Shown: piece by piece, positions 35,258 through 44,554 of the stretch | How positions within the stretch are numbered: the first letter of the stretch is position 1 | Layout of the letters: the number at the start of each line of letters is the position of its first letter | Assembly: GCA_016214145.1 (NCBI GenBank) | Contig: JACRPA010000003.1 | Span: forward strand, 124,001 to 188,000 | Reading direction: 5' to 3' | DNA from: Rhodocyclales bacterium | GTDB lineage: Bacteria; Pseudomonadota; Gammaproteobacteria; Burkholderiales; Rhodocyclaceae | Length of the DNA: 64,000 nt | Translations under genes and position numbers: made by a program | The notes under the pieces: model-generated | What the model saw: only the letters and a program-made list of their open reading frames with translations | What the model was told of the DNA's origin: nothing | Database searches by the model: none

Positions 35258-36265
35258 ATGATACGGCAAAACCCCCAACCGACGCGCCTGCCGGACTTCG
35301 CCAACCTCGGCGTCATGCTGCGCATCCTGCTGGCGGTGAACCTGCTGGCCCTGTGCGCGGCGCTGGCGCGCAACGCGGAACTGGCCCTCCTGCCGCAGGA
35401 ACTGGTCGAGTTGGCCGCGCTGGTCGAGCCGCCGCTGATCGCCTGCGTGGCGCTGTTGTACGCGGCGGGGAAAAGCCTCGCCCGGCTGTCCTATGGCGCG
35501 GCGCTGGCCGTCGTGGCGGCGGCCAGCGCCCTGGTCTCCGCCCTCTTCCATGTCCTGTTCAATCCGCCCGGCCTGCCGCTGACGGCCACGCCGCGCGCGG
35601 CCTTGTGGGGCGCCGCCGCGGCGCTGGCCATCCTGCTCTATTTCGATCTGCGCAGCCGGGCCTTTTCGCCGGCAGTGGCCGAGGCGCGCCTGATGGCGCT
35701 GACGGCGCGCATCCGGCCGCATTTCCTGTTCAACAGCCTGAACGCGGTGCTGGGCGTCATCCGCTCCGACCCGCGCCGCGCCGAGCAGGCGCTGGAGGAG
35801 CTGTCGGATCTGTTCCGCGTGCTGATGGGCGAGAACCGGGAACTGGTGACCCTGGGAGAGGAGTTCGCATTGTGCCGGCAATACCTCGAACTGGAGCGTC
35901 TGCGCCTGGGCGAGCGGTTGCGGGTCGACTGGAATGTCGACGCCTGCCCGCCGGATGCGCAGGTGCCGCCCCTCATGCTGCAGCCGCTGCTGGAAAATGC
36001 GGTCTATCATGGCGTCGAGCCTTCTCCGCAGCCGGCGACGGTGACGATCCATGCGGCGCGCGAGGGCGAGGAGATCCGCATCGCCCTGTCCAATCCCTAT
36101 CATGGCGAGAATGCCCACCACGCCGGCAATCGCATGGCGCTGGACAACATCCGCGAGCGCCTGATGCTGTTCTACGATCTCGAGGCGCGGCTGGAAACCG
36201 AAGCCAAGGAGGGCCTGTTCCGGGTCGCGATACGGCTGCCTTACCGGAAGGGGGAGGTCGCGTGA
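35258..36265 (+). CDS. algZ: LytS/AlgZ-type sensor histidine kinase
   Basis: A 335-residue inner-membrane kinase with about four hydrophobic segments in the first 130 residues. It has a HisK-type (LytS/YehU) phosphoacceptor motif with His155 in RIRPHFLFNSLNAVLGVI and the shortened ATPase domain (PPLMLQPLLENAVYHGVEP, MALDNIRERLMLFY). Its stop overlaps the next regulator gene by four bases. In pseudomonads and relatives this pair sits between argH and hemC, as here, and controls surface or alginate functions. Here that is only analogy. Confidence 0.88.
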   Translation: MIRQNPQPTRLPDFANLGVMLRILLAVNLLALCAALARNAELALLPQELVELAALVEPPLIACVALLYAAGKSLARLSYGAALAVVAAASALVSALFHVLFNPPGLPLTATPRAALWGAAAALAILLYFDLRSRAFSPAVAEARLMALTARIRPHFLFNSLNAVLGVIRSDPRRAEQALEELSDLFRVLMGENRELVTLGEEFALCRQYLELERLRLGERLRVDWNVDACPPDAQVPPLMLQPLLENAVYHGVEPSPQPATVTIHAAREGEEIRIALSNPYHGENAHHAGNRMALDNIRERLMLFYDLEARLETEAKEGLFRVAIRLPYRKGEVA

Positions 36266-37032
36266 GCGAGGCGCTGCGCGTGTTCATTGTCGATGACGAG
36301 GCGCCGGCGCGGGCCCGCCTGAAAGCCCTGCTGGCGGACATTGCCGGCGAGCTGCCCAACGATATCGTCGGCGAAGCGGCGAACGGCATCGAGGCGCTGG
36401 AACGGCTGGCGAATGCGCCGGCCGACGTCGCGCTGGTGGACATCCGCATGCCGCAGATGGACGGCATCGAGCTGGCGCGCCATCTTGCCGGCGCCGAGAA
36501 TGCGCCGGCGGTGGTGTTCACGACCGCCTACGACCAGTACGCGGTAGAGGCCTTCGAGTTGAATGCGATCGACTACCTGGTCAAGCCCGTGCGGGCGCAG
36601 CGGCTGGCCGCGGCCCTGGAGAAGGCGCGCCGCGCCGCGCCGACGCCGCGCGAAACGCTGGCCCGGCTGGCGCCCGAGGCGCGCCGCCACCTTTCCGTGG
36701 CCGAGCGCGGCCGCATCCTGCTGGTGCCGGTGGCCGACATTCTCTACCTCAAGGCGGAGCTGAAGTACGTGACGGCGCGCACGCGCGAGCGCGAGCACCT
36801 GCTCGACGAATCCCTTACCCACCTGGAGCAGGAGTTCGCCTCGCGCTTCGTGCGCGTGCATCGCAACTGCCTGGTGGCGCGCGAGGCGATCGCCGGCTTC
36901 GAGAAGAGCGCGGCGGAGGACGGCGAAACGCACTGGTCAGTGTTGCTGGCGGGACTGGAGGAGAGGCTGCCGGTGTCGCGCCGGCAATGGCCCACGGTGA
37001 AGGCGGCGTTTGCCGGCGAGGGGAAGGCATGA
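36262..37032 (+). CDS. algR: LytTR-family response regulator (AlgR-like)
   Basis: A 256-residue regulator starting at GTG 36262 behind GGGGAGG. The receiver has D11-D12, phosphoacceptor Asp60 in VALVDIRMPQMDG and Lys in YLVKPVRA. The C-terminal LytTR DNA-binding domain is evident from ILYLKAELKYVTART and FVRVHRNCLVAREAIAGF. It overlaps the AlgZ-like kinase upstream and the MscS gene downstream, so all three are one operon. Confidence 0.9.
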   Translation: MSEALRVFIVDDEAPARARLKALLADIAGELPNDIVGEAANGIEALERLANAPADVALVDIRMPQMDGIELARHLAGAENAPAVVFTTAYDQYAVEAFELNAIDYLVKPVRAQRLAAALEKARRAAPTPRETLARLAPEARRHLSVAERGRILLVPVADILYLKAELKYVTARTREREHLLDESLTHLEQEFASRFVRVHRNCLVAREAIAGFEKSAAEDGETHWSVLLAGLEERLPVSRRQWPTVKAAFAGEGKA

Positions 37033-38567
37033 TGCAGGAGTTGATGCAGCCGGCATGGGCATTCTTCTGGCGCGAGGAATCGCCCTACGTGGTGTCAGCG
37101 GCGCTGCTGCTGGCGGCCCTGCTCTGGCACCTGCGCCCGGCCGACCGGCGCTCGGTCGGCTATACCCTCGGCGTTTTCGCGCTCTGCCTGGCGGGCCAGT
37201 TCGCCGCCGGCGTGATCGATGCCCGCGGCCTGAGGACCGGCGCGGCGGCGGCGCACGAGCTGTTCATCATCGGTTCCGGCGTGGCGCTGATCCGCCTCGC
37301 CGGCCTGTGCCTGTTCCGCGCGCTGCTGCCGGCGGCAGGGCTGCGGCCGCCGCGCATCGTCGAGGACATCGTCGTCATCCTCGCCTATGTCGGTTTCGCC
37401 CTGGTGCGCATGCGCCTGGCCGGCGTGGACCTGTCGGGCATCGTCGCCACCTCGGCGGTGATTACCGCGGTGGTCGCCTTCTCGATGCAGGACACGCTGG
37501 GCAACATCCTCGGCGGCCTGGCGCTGCAGCTCGACAGCTCGATCGAGCTGGGCGACTGGGTGAAGGTCGACGACATCGTAGGGCGCGTGGTCGACATCCG
37601 CTGGCGCTATACGGCCATCGAGACGCGCAACGGCGAAACCATCGTGGTGCCCAACAGCCTGCTCATGAAGAGCAAGTTCACCGTCATCTGGAGCCTCGAA
37701 CAGGCGACCCAGCCGTGGCGGCGCTGGATCTGGTTCAACGTCGACTACAGCGCGCAGCCGGCGCGCGTGATCCAGGCCGTCGAGCAGGCCATCGCCAGCG
37801 CCGACATTCCCGACGTGGCGCGTACGCCGCAGCCGAACTGCGTCCTCATGGAATTCGGCCCGAGCTACGCGCGCTATGCCCTGCGCTACTGGCTGACCGA
37901 TCCGCGCGCGGACGATCCGACCGACTCGGCGGTGCGCAGCCATGTGCTGGCCGCGCTGCAGCGCGCCGGCCTGCGCATTGCGGAGCCGGAATATTCGGTG
38001 CACATGATCAAGGAGAACGAGGCGCACCGAGAGGCGGTGCATGCGCGCGAGCTGGGCCGCCGGCTCAAGGCGCTCTCCGGCGTGGAGATTTTCTCGTCCT
38101 TCAGCGAGGAGGAGCGCAAGGCGCTGGCCGACCGCCTCGTCCATGCGCCGTTCGCCCGCGGCGACGTCATCACGCGGCAGGGCATGGTGGCGCACTGGCT
38201 CTACATTCTGGTGGCCGGCGAGGCCGAGGTGTGGCTGGAGCAGGAGGGCGCGCGCCGCCTGCTGACGGCGCTGCCGGCGGGGAGCGTCTTCGGCGAAATG
38301 GGCATGCTCACCGGCGAGCCGCGCCGGGCCACCGTCACGGCGAAGAGCGACGTCGAATGCTATCGCCTCGACAAGGCCGGCTTCGAGGAAGTCATCCGCT
38401 CGCGTCCGGCCATCGCCGAGGAGATGGCGGCGATCCTCACCGAGCGCAACATGCAAATCGAGAACATGCAGGCAACACTCGACGGCGAAGCCAACGCCAG
38501 GGAGCGCCTGCGCCAGCGCGCCAGCCTGCTCGGCAAGATGCGGACATTCTTCAGGCTGTCGGGCTGA
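37029..38567 (+). CDS. MscS-family mechanosensitive channel with C-terminal cNMP-binding domain
   Basis: A 512-residue inner-membrane protein. Membrane spans lie at about 19-34, 48-66, 80-100, 115-130 and 138-157. The MscS pore and beta domain follow (SAVITAVVAFSMQDTLGNIL, GDWVKVDDIVGRVVDIRWRY, VVPNSLLMKSKFTV). From about residue 365 there is a cyclic-nucleotide-binding domain with a near-canonical cassette, GSVFGEMGMLTGEPRRATVTA. Such bacterial cyclic-nucleotide-gated MscS relatives are known. The ATG overlaps the regulator stop. It may be gated or tuned by a nucleotide second messenger. Confidence 0.92.
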   Translation: MMQELMQPAWAFFWREESPYVVSAALLLAALLWHLRPADRRSVGYTLGVFALCLAGQFAAGVIDARGLRTGAAAAHELFIIGSGVALIRLAGLCLFRALLPAAGLRPPRIVEDIVVILAYVGFALVRMRLAGVDLSGIVATSAVITAVVAFSMQDTLGNILGGLALQLDSSIELGDWVKVDDIVGRVVDIRWRYTAIETRNGETIVVPNSLLMKSKFTVIWSLEQATQPWRRWIWFNVDYSAQPARVIQAVEQAIASADIPDVARTPQPNCVLMEFGPSYARYALRYWLTDPRADDPTDSAVRSHVLAALQRAGLRIAEPEYSVHMIKENEAHREAVHARELGRRLKALSGVEIFSSFSEEERKALADRLVHAPFARGDVITRQGMVAHWLYILVAGEAEVWLEQEGARRLLTALPAGSVFGEMGMLTGEPRRATVTAKSDVECYRLDKAGFEEVIRSRPAIAEEMAAILTERNMQIENMQATLDGEANARERLRQRASLLGKMRTFFRLSG

Positions 38568-38836
38568 ACGTGCGGTACAGGAATCCATGGTGTTTCCCCG
38601 AAAGTCAGTCCCGCCAGGACGGCGCGCACGATCCGGCGGGCACCTGCGGCGCTGCCTAGTGCCGCGATACGCCTGCGATGCGGATTGCCGCCGCATGGAA
38701 AAACGTGCGTGCAGCTACGACGCGTTGAGGATTGGTTTCGACCGCGAAACCAATCTCACCTGCAACGCCATCAAGGGCTACATTCCGGCTGCGCGGAGAT
38801 GCATTCAGGCCGGTCCAATGGGGCTGGCTGCAAAAG
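38568..38836. other. Gene-free region with repeats
   Basis: About 270 bp between convergent genes. It holds a 26-bp dispersed motif (38600-38625) and a hairpin GATTGGTTTCG/CGAAACCAATC (about 38731-38755), possibly a terminator. ORFs across it are unsupported. Confidence 0.55.
38600..38625 (+). repeat. 26-bp dispersed motif, copy 6
   Basis: GAAAGTCAGTC, CCGCCAGG, ACGGCGC: two end mismatches to consensus. Intergenic, after the mscS-type gene. Confidence 0.6.
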
Positions 38837-38857
38837 TCAGTCCCTGCGGGACGGCGA
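38832..38857 (+). repeat. 26-bp dispersed motif, copy 7
   Basis: AAAAGTCAGTC, CCTGCGGG, ACGGCGA. It covers the 3' end of the thioredoxin-like gene and provides its stop codon (TGA on the minus strand, 38839-38837). Confidence 0.7.
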
Positions 38858-39322
38858 TCCGAGGCGCGCCAGGCCTTCCTCGACGGCGTGGTTTACGTAC
38901 TCGGCATAGAAGTCGGTCAGGCGGAAGCCGACGATGGGTTCGGCCAGGCGCGTGCCGTCGGGTCCGTAGACAATCAGGGTCGGCGTGAAACTTGCCCTGG
39001 CTGCAGCGGCAAAGCGGCGGTGAGTGGTTCGGCGGCCGGCAAAGTCGGTCAGCGGTTCGTCGTTGTCGAGCGCGACCTCGCGCAGCACGACGCGCCGGCG
39101 CGAAGCGGGATCGTTCTGCAGGGGCAGCAGCACTTCACGCCTGGCGCGTTCGCACCAGCGGCAGTCGGCCTGGCTGAAGAGCACCAGCATGACCGTGCCC
39201 TGCGCCCGCATGTCGCGGGCATCGGCGGCGAGGTCGCGCGCCGGCGCGAGGTGCGGCTGCGCCGCGCCGGGGGCCATGGGCAGCCATGCTAAAATCAGCA
39301 GCACCGCACGCACAACCGTCAT
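38837..39322 (-). CDS. Periplasmic thioredoxin-like protein
   Basis: A 161-residue protein with a signal peptide ([20 protein letters not shown]) and a thioredoxin fold. The active site is CRWC in [20 protein letters not shown] and a cis-Pro region follows in [12 protein letters not shown]. It is likely a periplasmic thiol-disulfide protein of the SoxW/thioredoxin-fold type; the partner is unknown. The start ATG is 39322, only 18 bp from the divergent hemC start, so the promoters overlap the opposing coding ends. The C-terminal codons are provided by a dispersed repeat. Confidence 0.82.
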   Translation of the reverse strand: MTVVRAVLLILAWLPMAPGAAQPHLAPARDLAADARDMRAQGTVMLVLFSQADCRWCERARREVLLPLQNDPASRRRVVLREVALDNDEPLTDFAGRRTTHRRFAAAARASFTPTLIVYGPDGTRLAEPIVGFRLTDFYAEYVNHAVEEGLARLGSPSRRD

Positions 39323-39340
39323 CTCCGTGAGTCTCCGAAA

Positions 39341-40276
39341 GTGAACCAGCCGCAACCCGAGCGCATCGTCATTGCCACGCGCGAATCCCGCCTTGCCCTG
39401 TGGCAGGCCGAGCATGTGCGCGACCGTCTCAGGGCATTATATCCACGCTGTTCCGTCGAGCTTCTCGGCATGACGACGCGCGGCGACCAGATCCTCGACC
39501 GGCCGCTGGCCAAGGTCGGCGGCAAGGGCCTCTTCGTCAAGGAACTGGAAACCGCCCTTCTCGATAGACGCGCGGACATCGCGGTTCATTCCATGAAGGA
39601 CGTGCCGATGACGCTGGAGCCGGAATTCGCCCTGGTGGCCATTTCGGCGCGGGAGAATCCCCTCGACGCCTTCGTCTCCGGCAAGTACGCCTCCCTCGAG
39701 GACATTCCGCCCGGCGGCGTGGTGGGCACTTCCAGCCTGCGCCGCGAATCGCAATTGCATGCGCGCTATCCCCATCTCTCCGTCACCAGCCTGCGCGGCA
39801 ACCTCGATACGCGGCTGCGCAAGCTCGACGAGGGGCAATACGACGCCATCATCCTGGCGGCCGCCGGGCTGACGCGCCTCGGCCTGGCGTCGCGCATTCG
39901 CGCCGTGCTGCCCGCCGGGCAGTCGCTGCCGGCGGCGGGGCAGGGCGCGCTCGGCATCGAGGCGCTGGCGAACCGGCCCGAGGTGGCGGCCTGGATGGCG
40001 CCGCTCGCCGACGCCGGCACCGCCGCCTGCGTGCGCGCCGAACGCGCCGTCTCGCGGGCGCTGGCGGGAAGTTGCGAGGTGCCGCTGGGCGCCTTCGCGG
40101 AAATGGAGGCGGGACGCCTGCGCCTGCGCGGCTTTGTCGCCGCGCCCGACGGCAGCCGCATGGCCAGCGCGGAATTGCGCGGCGATCCTTCCGAGCCGGA
40201 GGCGTTGGGCCAAACCCTGGCAAATGAATTGCGGGCGCGCGGCGCGGAAGAGATCCTGGCCGCGCTGGGCGGATGA
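39341..40276 (+). CDS. hemC: Porphobilinogen deaminase (hydroxymethylbilane synthase)
   Basis: A 311-residue enzyme that joins four porphobilinogens into hydroxymethylbilane. It has [18 protein letters not shown], the [16 protein letters not shown] region, [12 protein letters not shown] and the dipyrromethane-cofactor Cys in [15 protein letters not shown]. Start is GTG 39341. It leads the hemC-hemD-hemX-hemY group, which makes uroporphyrinogen III. Confidence 0.98.
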   Translation: MNQPQPERIVIATRESRLALWQAEHVRDRLRALYPRCSVELLGMTTRGDQILDRPLAKVGGKGLFVKELETALLDRRADIAVHSMKDVPMTLEPEFALVAISARENPLDAFVSGKYASLEDIPPGGVVGTSSLRRESQLHARYPHLSVTSLRGNLDTRLRKLDEGQYDAIILAAAGLTRLGLASRIRAVLPAGQSLPAAGQGALGIEALANRPEVAAWMAPLADAGTAACVRAERAVSRALAGSCEVPLGAFAEMEAGRLRLRGFVAAPDGSRMASAELRGDPSEPEALGQTLANELRARGAEEILAALGG

Positions 40277-40389
40277 GCGGCCCTGTCGGGCCGCTCCCGG
40301 GAACGACACCCCCTCCCGACCTCCCCCGCCAAGCGGGGGAGGCGACTGTTACTCCGCCCTTGAGGGCGGGACATTGGAAGCAGGCGAAG
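40277..40389. repeat. Repeat-rich linker between hemC and hemD
   Basis: Contains GACCTCCCCCGCCAAGCGGG...GGAGGCG, an inverted CCTCCCCCGC/GCGGGGGAGG (about 40319-40342), and other low-complexity GC pieces. It can be read in frame with hemD from the ATG at 40273 but has no protein-like conservation. Confidence 0.5.
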
Positions 40390-41187
40390 GTGAGTGAATC
40401 GCAAACACTGGCAGGGAAACGCATCGTCGTCACCAGGCCGGCGGAGCAGGCCGGCAGTCTGGCGCGGGAGATCGAGGCGCGCGGCGGCATCGCAGTGCGC
40501 TTCCCGGTGCTGGCGATCTTCGATGCCGCCGACCCGAGCCCCTTGCAGGCCGCGGCGGAGCGGATCGACGGCTTCGATATTGCCGTCTTCGTCAGCCCGA
40601 ATGCCGTGGAGAAGGCGCTCTCGGCCATCACGGCGCGGCATGTGTGGCCCGAGCGGGTCGTGGCGGCCGCGATGGGGGAGACGAGCGCGCGCGCCATAGC
40701 GCGCTTCGGCGTGACGCAGATCGTCACGCCGGCCGGCGGGCGCTTCGACAGCGAGGCGCTCCTGCAGCGGCCGGAATTCTCGGCGGATGCAATTCGCGGC
40801 AAGCGCGTGGCGATCTTTCGCGGCGACGGCGGCCGCGAGCTGCTCGGCGATACGCTGGAAGCGCGCGGCGCGCAGGTGGAGCGCGTATCCTGCTACCGGC
40901 GCGGCCGGCCGGACATCGATGTGGCGCCGCTGCTCGCCCTGCTGGCACAAGGGGCGGTCGATGCCGTGACAGTGACGAGCAGCGAGGGGCTGCGCAACCT
41001 GGTGGCGATGGTCGGCGCGGCGGGAGAAGCGGCGCTGAAGGCGGTGCCGCTCTTCGTCGCCCACCAGCGCATCGCCGAGGAAGCCCGCCGGTTCGGTTTC
41101 GCCGCGGTGCTCGTGACCGCGCCGGGCGATGCCGGCCTGCTGGCGGGGCTGGCAGCGCGATTTGGCGGCAACGAAATGGATCAATGA
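40390..41187 (+). CDS. hemD: Uroporphyrinogen-III synthase
   Basis: A 265-residue enzyme with the two-domain HemD pattern: GKRIVVTRPAEQAGSLAREI at the start, DIAVFVSPNAVEKAL in the first domain, VAIFRGDGGRELLGDTLEARGA, and AVTVTSSEGLRNLVAM near the end. It closes hydroxymethylbilane with D-ring inversion. I prefer the GTG at 40390. The ATG at 40273, overlapping the hemC stop, would add 39 residues from a repeat-rich linker. Confidence 0.93.
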   Translation: MSESQTLAGKRIVVTRPAEQAGSLAREIEARGGIAVRFPVLAIFDAADPSPLQAAAERIDGFDIAVFVSPNAVEKALSAITARHVWPERVVAAAMGETSARAIARFGVTQIVTPAGGRFDSEALLQRPEFSADAIRGKRVAIFRGDGGRELLGDTLEARGAQVERVSCYRRGRPDIDVAPLLALLAQGAVDAVTVTSSEGLRNLVAMVGAAGEAALKAVPLFVAHQRIAEEARRFGFAAVLVTAPGDAGLLAGLAARFGGNEMDQ

Positions 41188-41197
41188 TGGAACGATC

Positions 41198-42274
41198 ATG
41201 GAACAGGATGCTCTGACTTCCCCGGCCCGGCCGGGCCGCCTGCAGCAGGTGCTGGCCGCCCTGCGGCAGCCCGTCGTGTGGGTGGCGGTTGCCGCCCTCG
41301 GCCTGCTCGCCTGGCAGGCGATCGAGACGCGCGGCCGCATCGCCGGGCTGCAGCAGGAAGTGGCCCGGCGACTGGCCGCCGGGGACGCGGCGGCCGGCGA
41401 GGCGCGCGTCATCGCGAAGCAGAACCAGGAGGCGCTGGCCGCCCTGCAGGCGAAGACCGGCGCACTGGAAGCCAAACTGGCCGAATCGCAGAGCCAGCAG
41501 GCGGCGCTCGATGCGATGGTGCAGGAGCTGACGCGCAACCGCGACGAGCGGCTGCTGGCCGAGATCGAGCAGGCGCTCAACACGGCTGCGCAGCAGCTGC
41601 AGCTCGCCGGCAACGTCGAGGCGGCCCTGATCGCGCTGCAGGGCGCCGATGCGCGCCTGGGCGCCGCCGGGCGGGCGCAATTCCTGCCGCTGCGCAAGGT
41701 GATCGCGCACGACATCGAGCGGCTGAAGGCGCTGCCGCTGGCCGATGTGCCCGGCATCGCGCTGCGCATCGAGGGCATCGTCCGCGCCGTGGACACCCTG
41801 CCCCTCGCCTTCGAAGCCAAGCCGCGGATCGAGCCGGCCGGGGAGACGTTCGTGCCCGCCGCCGCGACCGGCTACTGGGAGGCGCTGCTGGGCGAGCTGT
41901 GGCGCGAACTGAAGAGCCTGATCCGCATCGAGCGGCTGGACCGGCCCAACCCCGCATTGCTGTCGCCCACCCACGCCTTTTTCCTGCGCGAGAACCTCAA
42001 GCTGCGCCTGGTGAATGCCCGCCTGGCGCTCCTGCAGCGCGACGGCAAGTCGTTCCGCCAGGACGTCCAGCAGGCGCAGGCCTGGGTCGAGCAGTATTTC
42101 GACACGCGCGCCCGACCGGTGCAGACGGCGCTGGCGACGCTCAGGCAGCTTGCCGCGGCGGATGTCGGCCTGACCCTGCCCAACCTGTCGGAGAGCCTGA
42201 CCACGCTGAGGAACTTCAAGGTGGCAAGAGAGGCTGTGCCAGCCTTGCAGCCGCGCGGCAAGGGAGAACGCTGA
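41198..42274 (+). CDS. hemX: HemX family protein (uroporphyrinogen-III C-methyltransferase-like)
   Basis: A 358-residue protein with one N-terminal membrane span (about residues 25-41, VVWVAVAALGLLAWQ). A long coiled coil (45-130, rich in Gln, Glu and Ala) follows, then the conserved HemX domain with YWEALLGELWRELKSLIRIERLD and LSPTHAFFLRENLKLRLVNARLALLQR. Despite the database name it has no methyltransferase motifs. It lies ten bases after hemD and belongs to the hem operon; the role is thought to be organising heme biosynthesis at the membrane. Confidence 0.93.
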   Translation: MEQDALTSPARPGRLQQVLAALRQPVVWVAVAALGLLAWQAIETRGRIAGLQQEVARRLAAGDAAAGEARVIAKQNQEALAALQAKTGALEAKLAESQSQQAALDAMVQELTRNRDERLLAEIEQALNTAAQQLQLAGNVEAALIALQGADARLGAAGRAQFLPLRKVIAHDIERLKALPLADVPGIALRIEGIVRAVDTLPLAFEAKPRIEPAGETFVPAAATGYWEALLGELWRELKSLIRIERLDRPNPALLSPTHAFFLRENLKLRLVNARLALLQRDGKSFRQDVQQAQAWVEQYFDTRARPVQTALATLRQLAAADVGLTLPNLSESLTTLRNFKVAREAVPALQPRGKGER

Positions 42275-42476
42275 GATGAACGGCCCCCACGCTCACTTTG
42301 TTCGAGGTGGGCCAGCTTTGCACAGCCGGCCCGTTACGCAGGCGCGGAGCCGTGCTCCGCGAAACCCCTGCTTCACCCCCCCGAGGGGGCGCTCAGCGCC
42401 CTTCGGGCACCCCAAGAGTACTTCTTCAGGACGGCTTCGCCTGCCCTTCAGGGCGCGGCCGGGCGGGCGCTGAGGC
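42275..42476. other. Spacer between hemX and hemY
   Basis: About 200 bp without a supportable gene. It is built from inverted GC-rich pieces such as CGGAGCCGTGCTCCG (about 42345-42359) and GGGGGCGCTCAGCGCCC (about 42386-42402), which look like REP-type debris inside the operon. Confidence 0.45.
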
Positions 42477-43655
42477 ATGCGCATCCTGCTCTGGCTGCTG
42501 GCGCTGTTCGCCCTCGCCGTCGGCGTGTCGCTGGCGTTCGGCTACAACGAAGGTTACGTGCTGATCGTCTTGCCGCCCTGGCGCGTCGAGTTGTCGCTGA
42601 ATTTTTTCATCGTGCTGGCGGTCGGCGGTTTCCTGCTTGGCCATATCTTGTTGCGCCTGCTGTCGCATACGCTGCGCCTGCCGCAGGCAGTACGTGCGTT
42701 CCGCGAGCGCAAGCGGCGCGAGAAGGGCGCGCGGGCGCTGCGCGAGGCAGTGCAGCAGCTCTTCGAAGGACGCTACGGCCACGCCCTGAAGAATGCCGCA
42801 CTGTCTCACGCTGCCCACGAGGCGCAGGCGCTTTCGGCGCTGGTGGCGGCGCGCGCGGCGCATTTCCTGCGCGACAGCCGGCGCGAGGAAGAGTGGCTCA
42901 GGCGTGCCGCCGAACATGACGACGAGGCGCATGCCGCGCGCCTGATGACCGAGGCGGAGCTTCACGTCGATGCGCGCCGCTTCGAGGCGGCGCTGGAGGC
43001 ACTGAATGCCTTGCAGGAAGGCGGCGGACGGCACATTGCCGCGCTGCGCCTGGCGCTGCGCGTGCATCGCGGGCTGGGCCGCTGGGACGACGTGCTCAAG
43101 GTGGCGCGCCAGCTCGAGAAGCATCGCGCCCTGACGCATGATGCCGCCGTTCCGCTCAAGCAGCGCGCCCACCTGGAGAACCTGCGCGGCCGGGAAGGCG
43201 ATGCTCGCGCGCTGGTGGCCTACTGGGAGGCCGTGCCCGCCGAAGAGCGGCGCGTTTCCCGCTTGGCAGCGGCGGCGGCGCGGGCGCTGATTGCCTCCGG
43301 CGACGGGGCGAGGGCGCAGCGCATCATCGAGCAGCAGGTCGATGTCGAATGGGATTCCGAACTGGCCGGGCTGTATGCCGAGTGCCGCGGCGGCGACACG
43401 CTGGGGCGGATCGCCCGAGCGGAAAAATGGCTGGAGAAGCATCCCGAGGACGCACGCCTGCTGCTGGCCCTGGGGAAGCTTTGCCGCGAGCAGCAGTTGT
43501 GGGGCAAGGCGCAGAGCTATTTCGAGGCGTCGCTGGCCCTTCAGCCCAGCCAGGATGCGCATGTCGAGCTGGCCATGCTGTTTGCCCAACTGGGCCGCAG
43601 CGAAGAATCCAACCAGGCCTACCGCAGCGCGGCCGCGCTGTGCCGGCAAGGCTGA
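42477..43655 (+). CDS. hemY: HemY family protein
   Basis: A 392-residue protein with two N-terminal membrane spans (about 1-20 and 40-62) joined by the conserved EGYVLIVLPPWRVELSLNF, then a large helical TPR-like cytoplasmic part. The C-terminal WLEKHPEDARLLLALGKLC and LAMLFAQLGRSEESNQAYR segments are typical TPRs of the family. It is not the Gram-positive coproporphyrinogen oxidase that shares the name. Usual partner of hemX. Confidence 0.93.
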   Translation: MRILLWLLALFALAVGVSLAFGYNEGYVLIVLPPWRVELSLNFFIVLAVGGFLLGHILLRLLSHTLRLPQAVRAFRERKRREKGARALREAVQQLFEGRYGHALKNAALSHAAHEAQALSALVAARAAHFLRDSRREEEWLRRAAEHDDEAHAARLMTEAELHVDARRFEAALEALNALQEGGGRHIAALRLALRVHRGLGRWDDVLKVARQLEKHRALTHDAAVPLKQRAHLENLRGREGDARALVAYWEAVPAEERRVSRLAAAAARALIASGDGARAQRIIEQQVDVEWDSELAGLYAECRGGDTLGRIARAEKWLEKHPEDARLLLALGKLCREQQLWGKAQSYFEASLALQPSQDAHVELAMLFAQLGRSEESNQAYRSAAALCRQG

Positions 43656-44552
43656 TCAAGCCCAGTCGCGCGGCCTGAGAAAATCCGTGTAGAGCCTTTC
43701 CTCGGCGCTGCCCGCTTCGGGCTTCCAGTCGTAGCGCCACTTCACCAGCGGCGGCAGCGACATCAGGATCGATTCGGTGCGCCCGCCCGACTGCAGGCCG
43801 AACAGGGTGCCGCGGTCCCACACCAGGTTGAACTCGACATAGCGGCCGCGCCGGTAGGCCTGGAAGTCGCGCTCGCGCTCGCCGTAGGGCAGCGCGCGCC
43901 GTCGCTCGGCGATGGGCAGCCAGGCATCGAGGAAGGCGTCGCCGACGGCCTGCGTCAGGCCGAAGCACCGCTCGAAGCCGCCCTCATTGAGATCGTCGAA
44001 GAAGATGCCGCCGACGCCGCGCGGCTCGTTGCGGTGACTGAGGAAGAAGTAGTCGTCGCACCACTTCTTGTAGCGCGCATGGACATCCGGGCCGAAGGGC
44101 GCCAGCGCCTGCCTGCAGGTGGCGTGGAAATGGCGGGCATCCTCCTCGAAGCCGTAGTACGGCGTAAGGTCCATGCCGCCGCCGAACCACCAGATCGGAT
44201 CTTCATTTTCCTTGCGGGCGATGAAGCAGCGCACGTTCATGTGCGCCGTCGGGCAATAGGGATTGCGCGGATGCAGCACCAGCGAGACGCCCATCGCCTC
44301 CCAGGCGCGTCCGGCCAGGGCGGGGCGGGCGGCGCTGGCCGAGGGCGGCAGGCTGCTGCCCGTGACGTGGGAGAAATTGACGCCGCCGCGCTCGAAGAAG
44401 TTTCCCTCCTCGATCAGGCGGGTGCTGCCGCCGCCGCCCTCCGGGCGCGTCCAGGAATCGGTCAGGAAGGGCTTGCCGTCGAAGGTCGCCAGGTCGGCGG
44501 CGATGCGGTCTTGCAGGCCGCGGAGGTATGCCAGAACCGGCGCGGCGTCCAT
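43656..44552 (-). CDS. hemF: Oxygen-dependent coproporphyrinogen-III oxidase
   Basis: A 298-residue enzyme that oxidatively decarboxylates coproporphyrinogen III to protoporphyrinogen IX, needing oxygen. It has the [25 protein letters not shown] region, [29 protein letters not shown] and the [28 protein letters not shown] end. Start ATG 44552 lies two bases after the purD stop; both are on the minus strand. The gene is convergent with hemY (ends abut). Confidence 0.98.
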   Translation of the reverse strand: MDAAPVLAYLRGLQDRIAADLATFDGKPFLTDSWTRPEGGGGSTRLIEEGNFFERGGVNFSHVTGSSLPPSASAARPALAGRAWEAMGVSLVLHPRNPYCPTAHMNVRCFIARKENEDPIWWFGGGMDLTPYYGFEEDARHFHATCRQALAPFGPDVHARYKKWCDDYFFLSHRNEPRGVGGIFFDDLNEGGFERCFGLTQAVGDAFLDAWLPIAERRRALPYGERERDFQAYRRGRYVEFNLVWDRGTLFGLQSGGRTESILMSLPPLVKWRYDWKPEAGSAEERLYTDFLRPRDWA

Positions 44553-44554
44553 TG

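Noticed and set aside
40273..40389. Upstream ATG for hemD overlapping the hemC stop
   Set aside because: It would add 39 residues read from a repeat-rich linker; the conserved fold begins just after the GTG at 40390.
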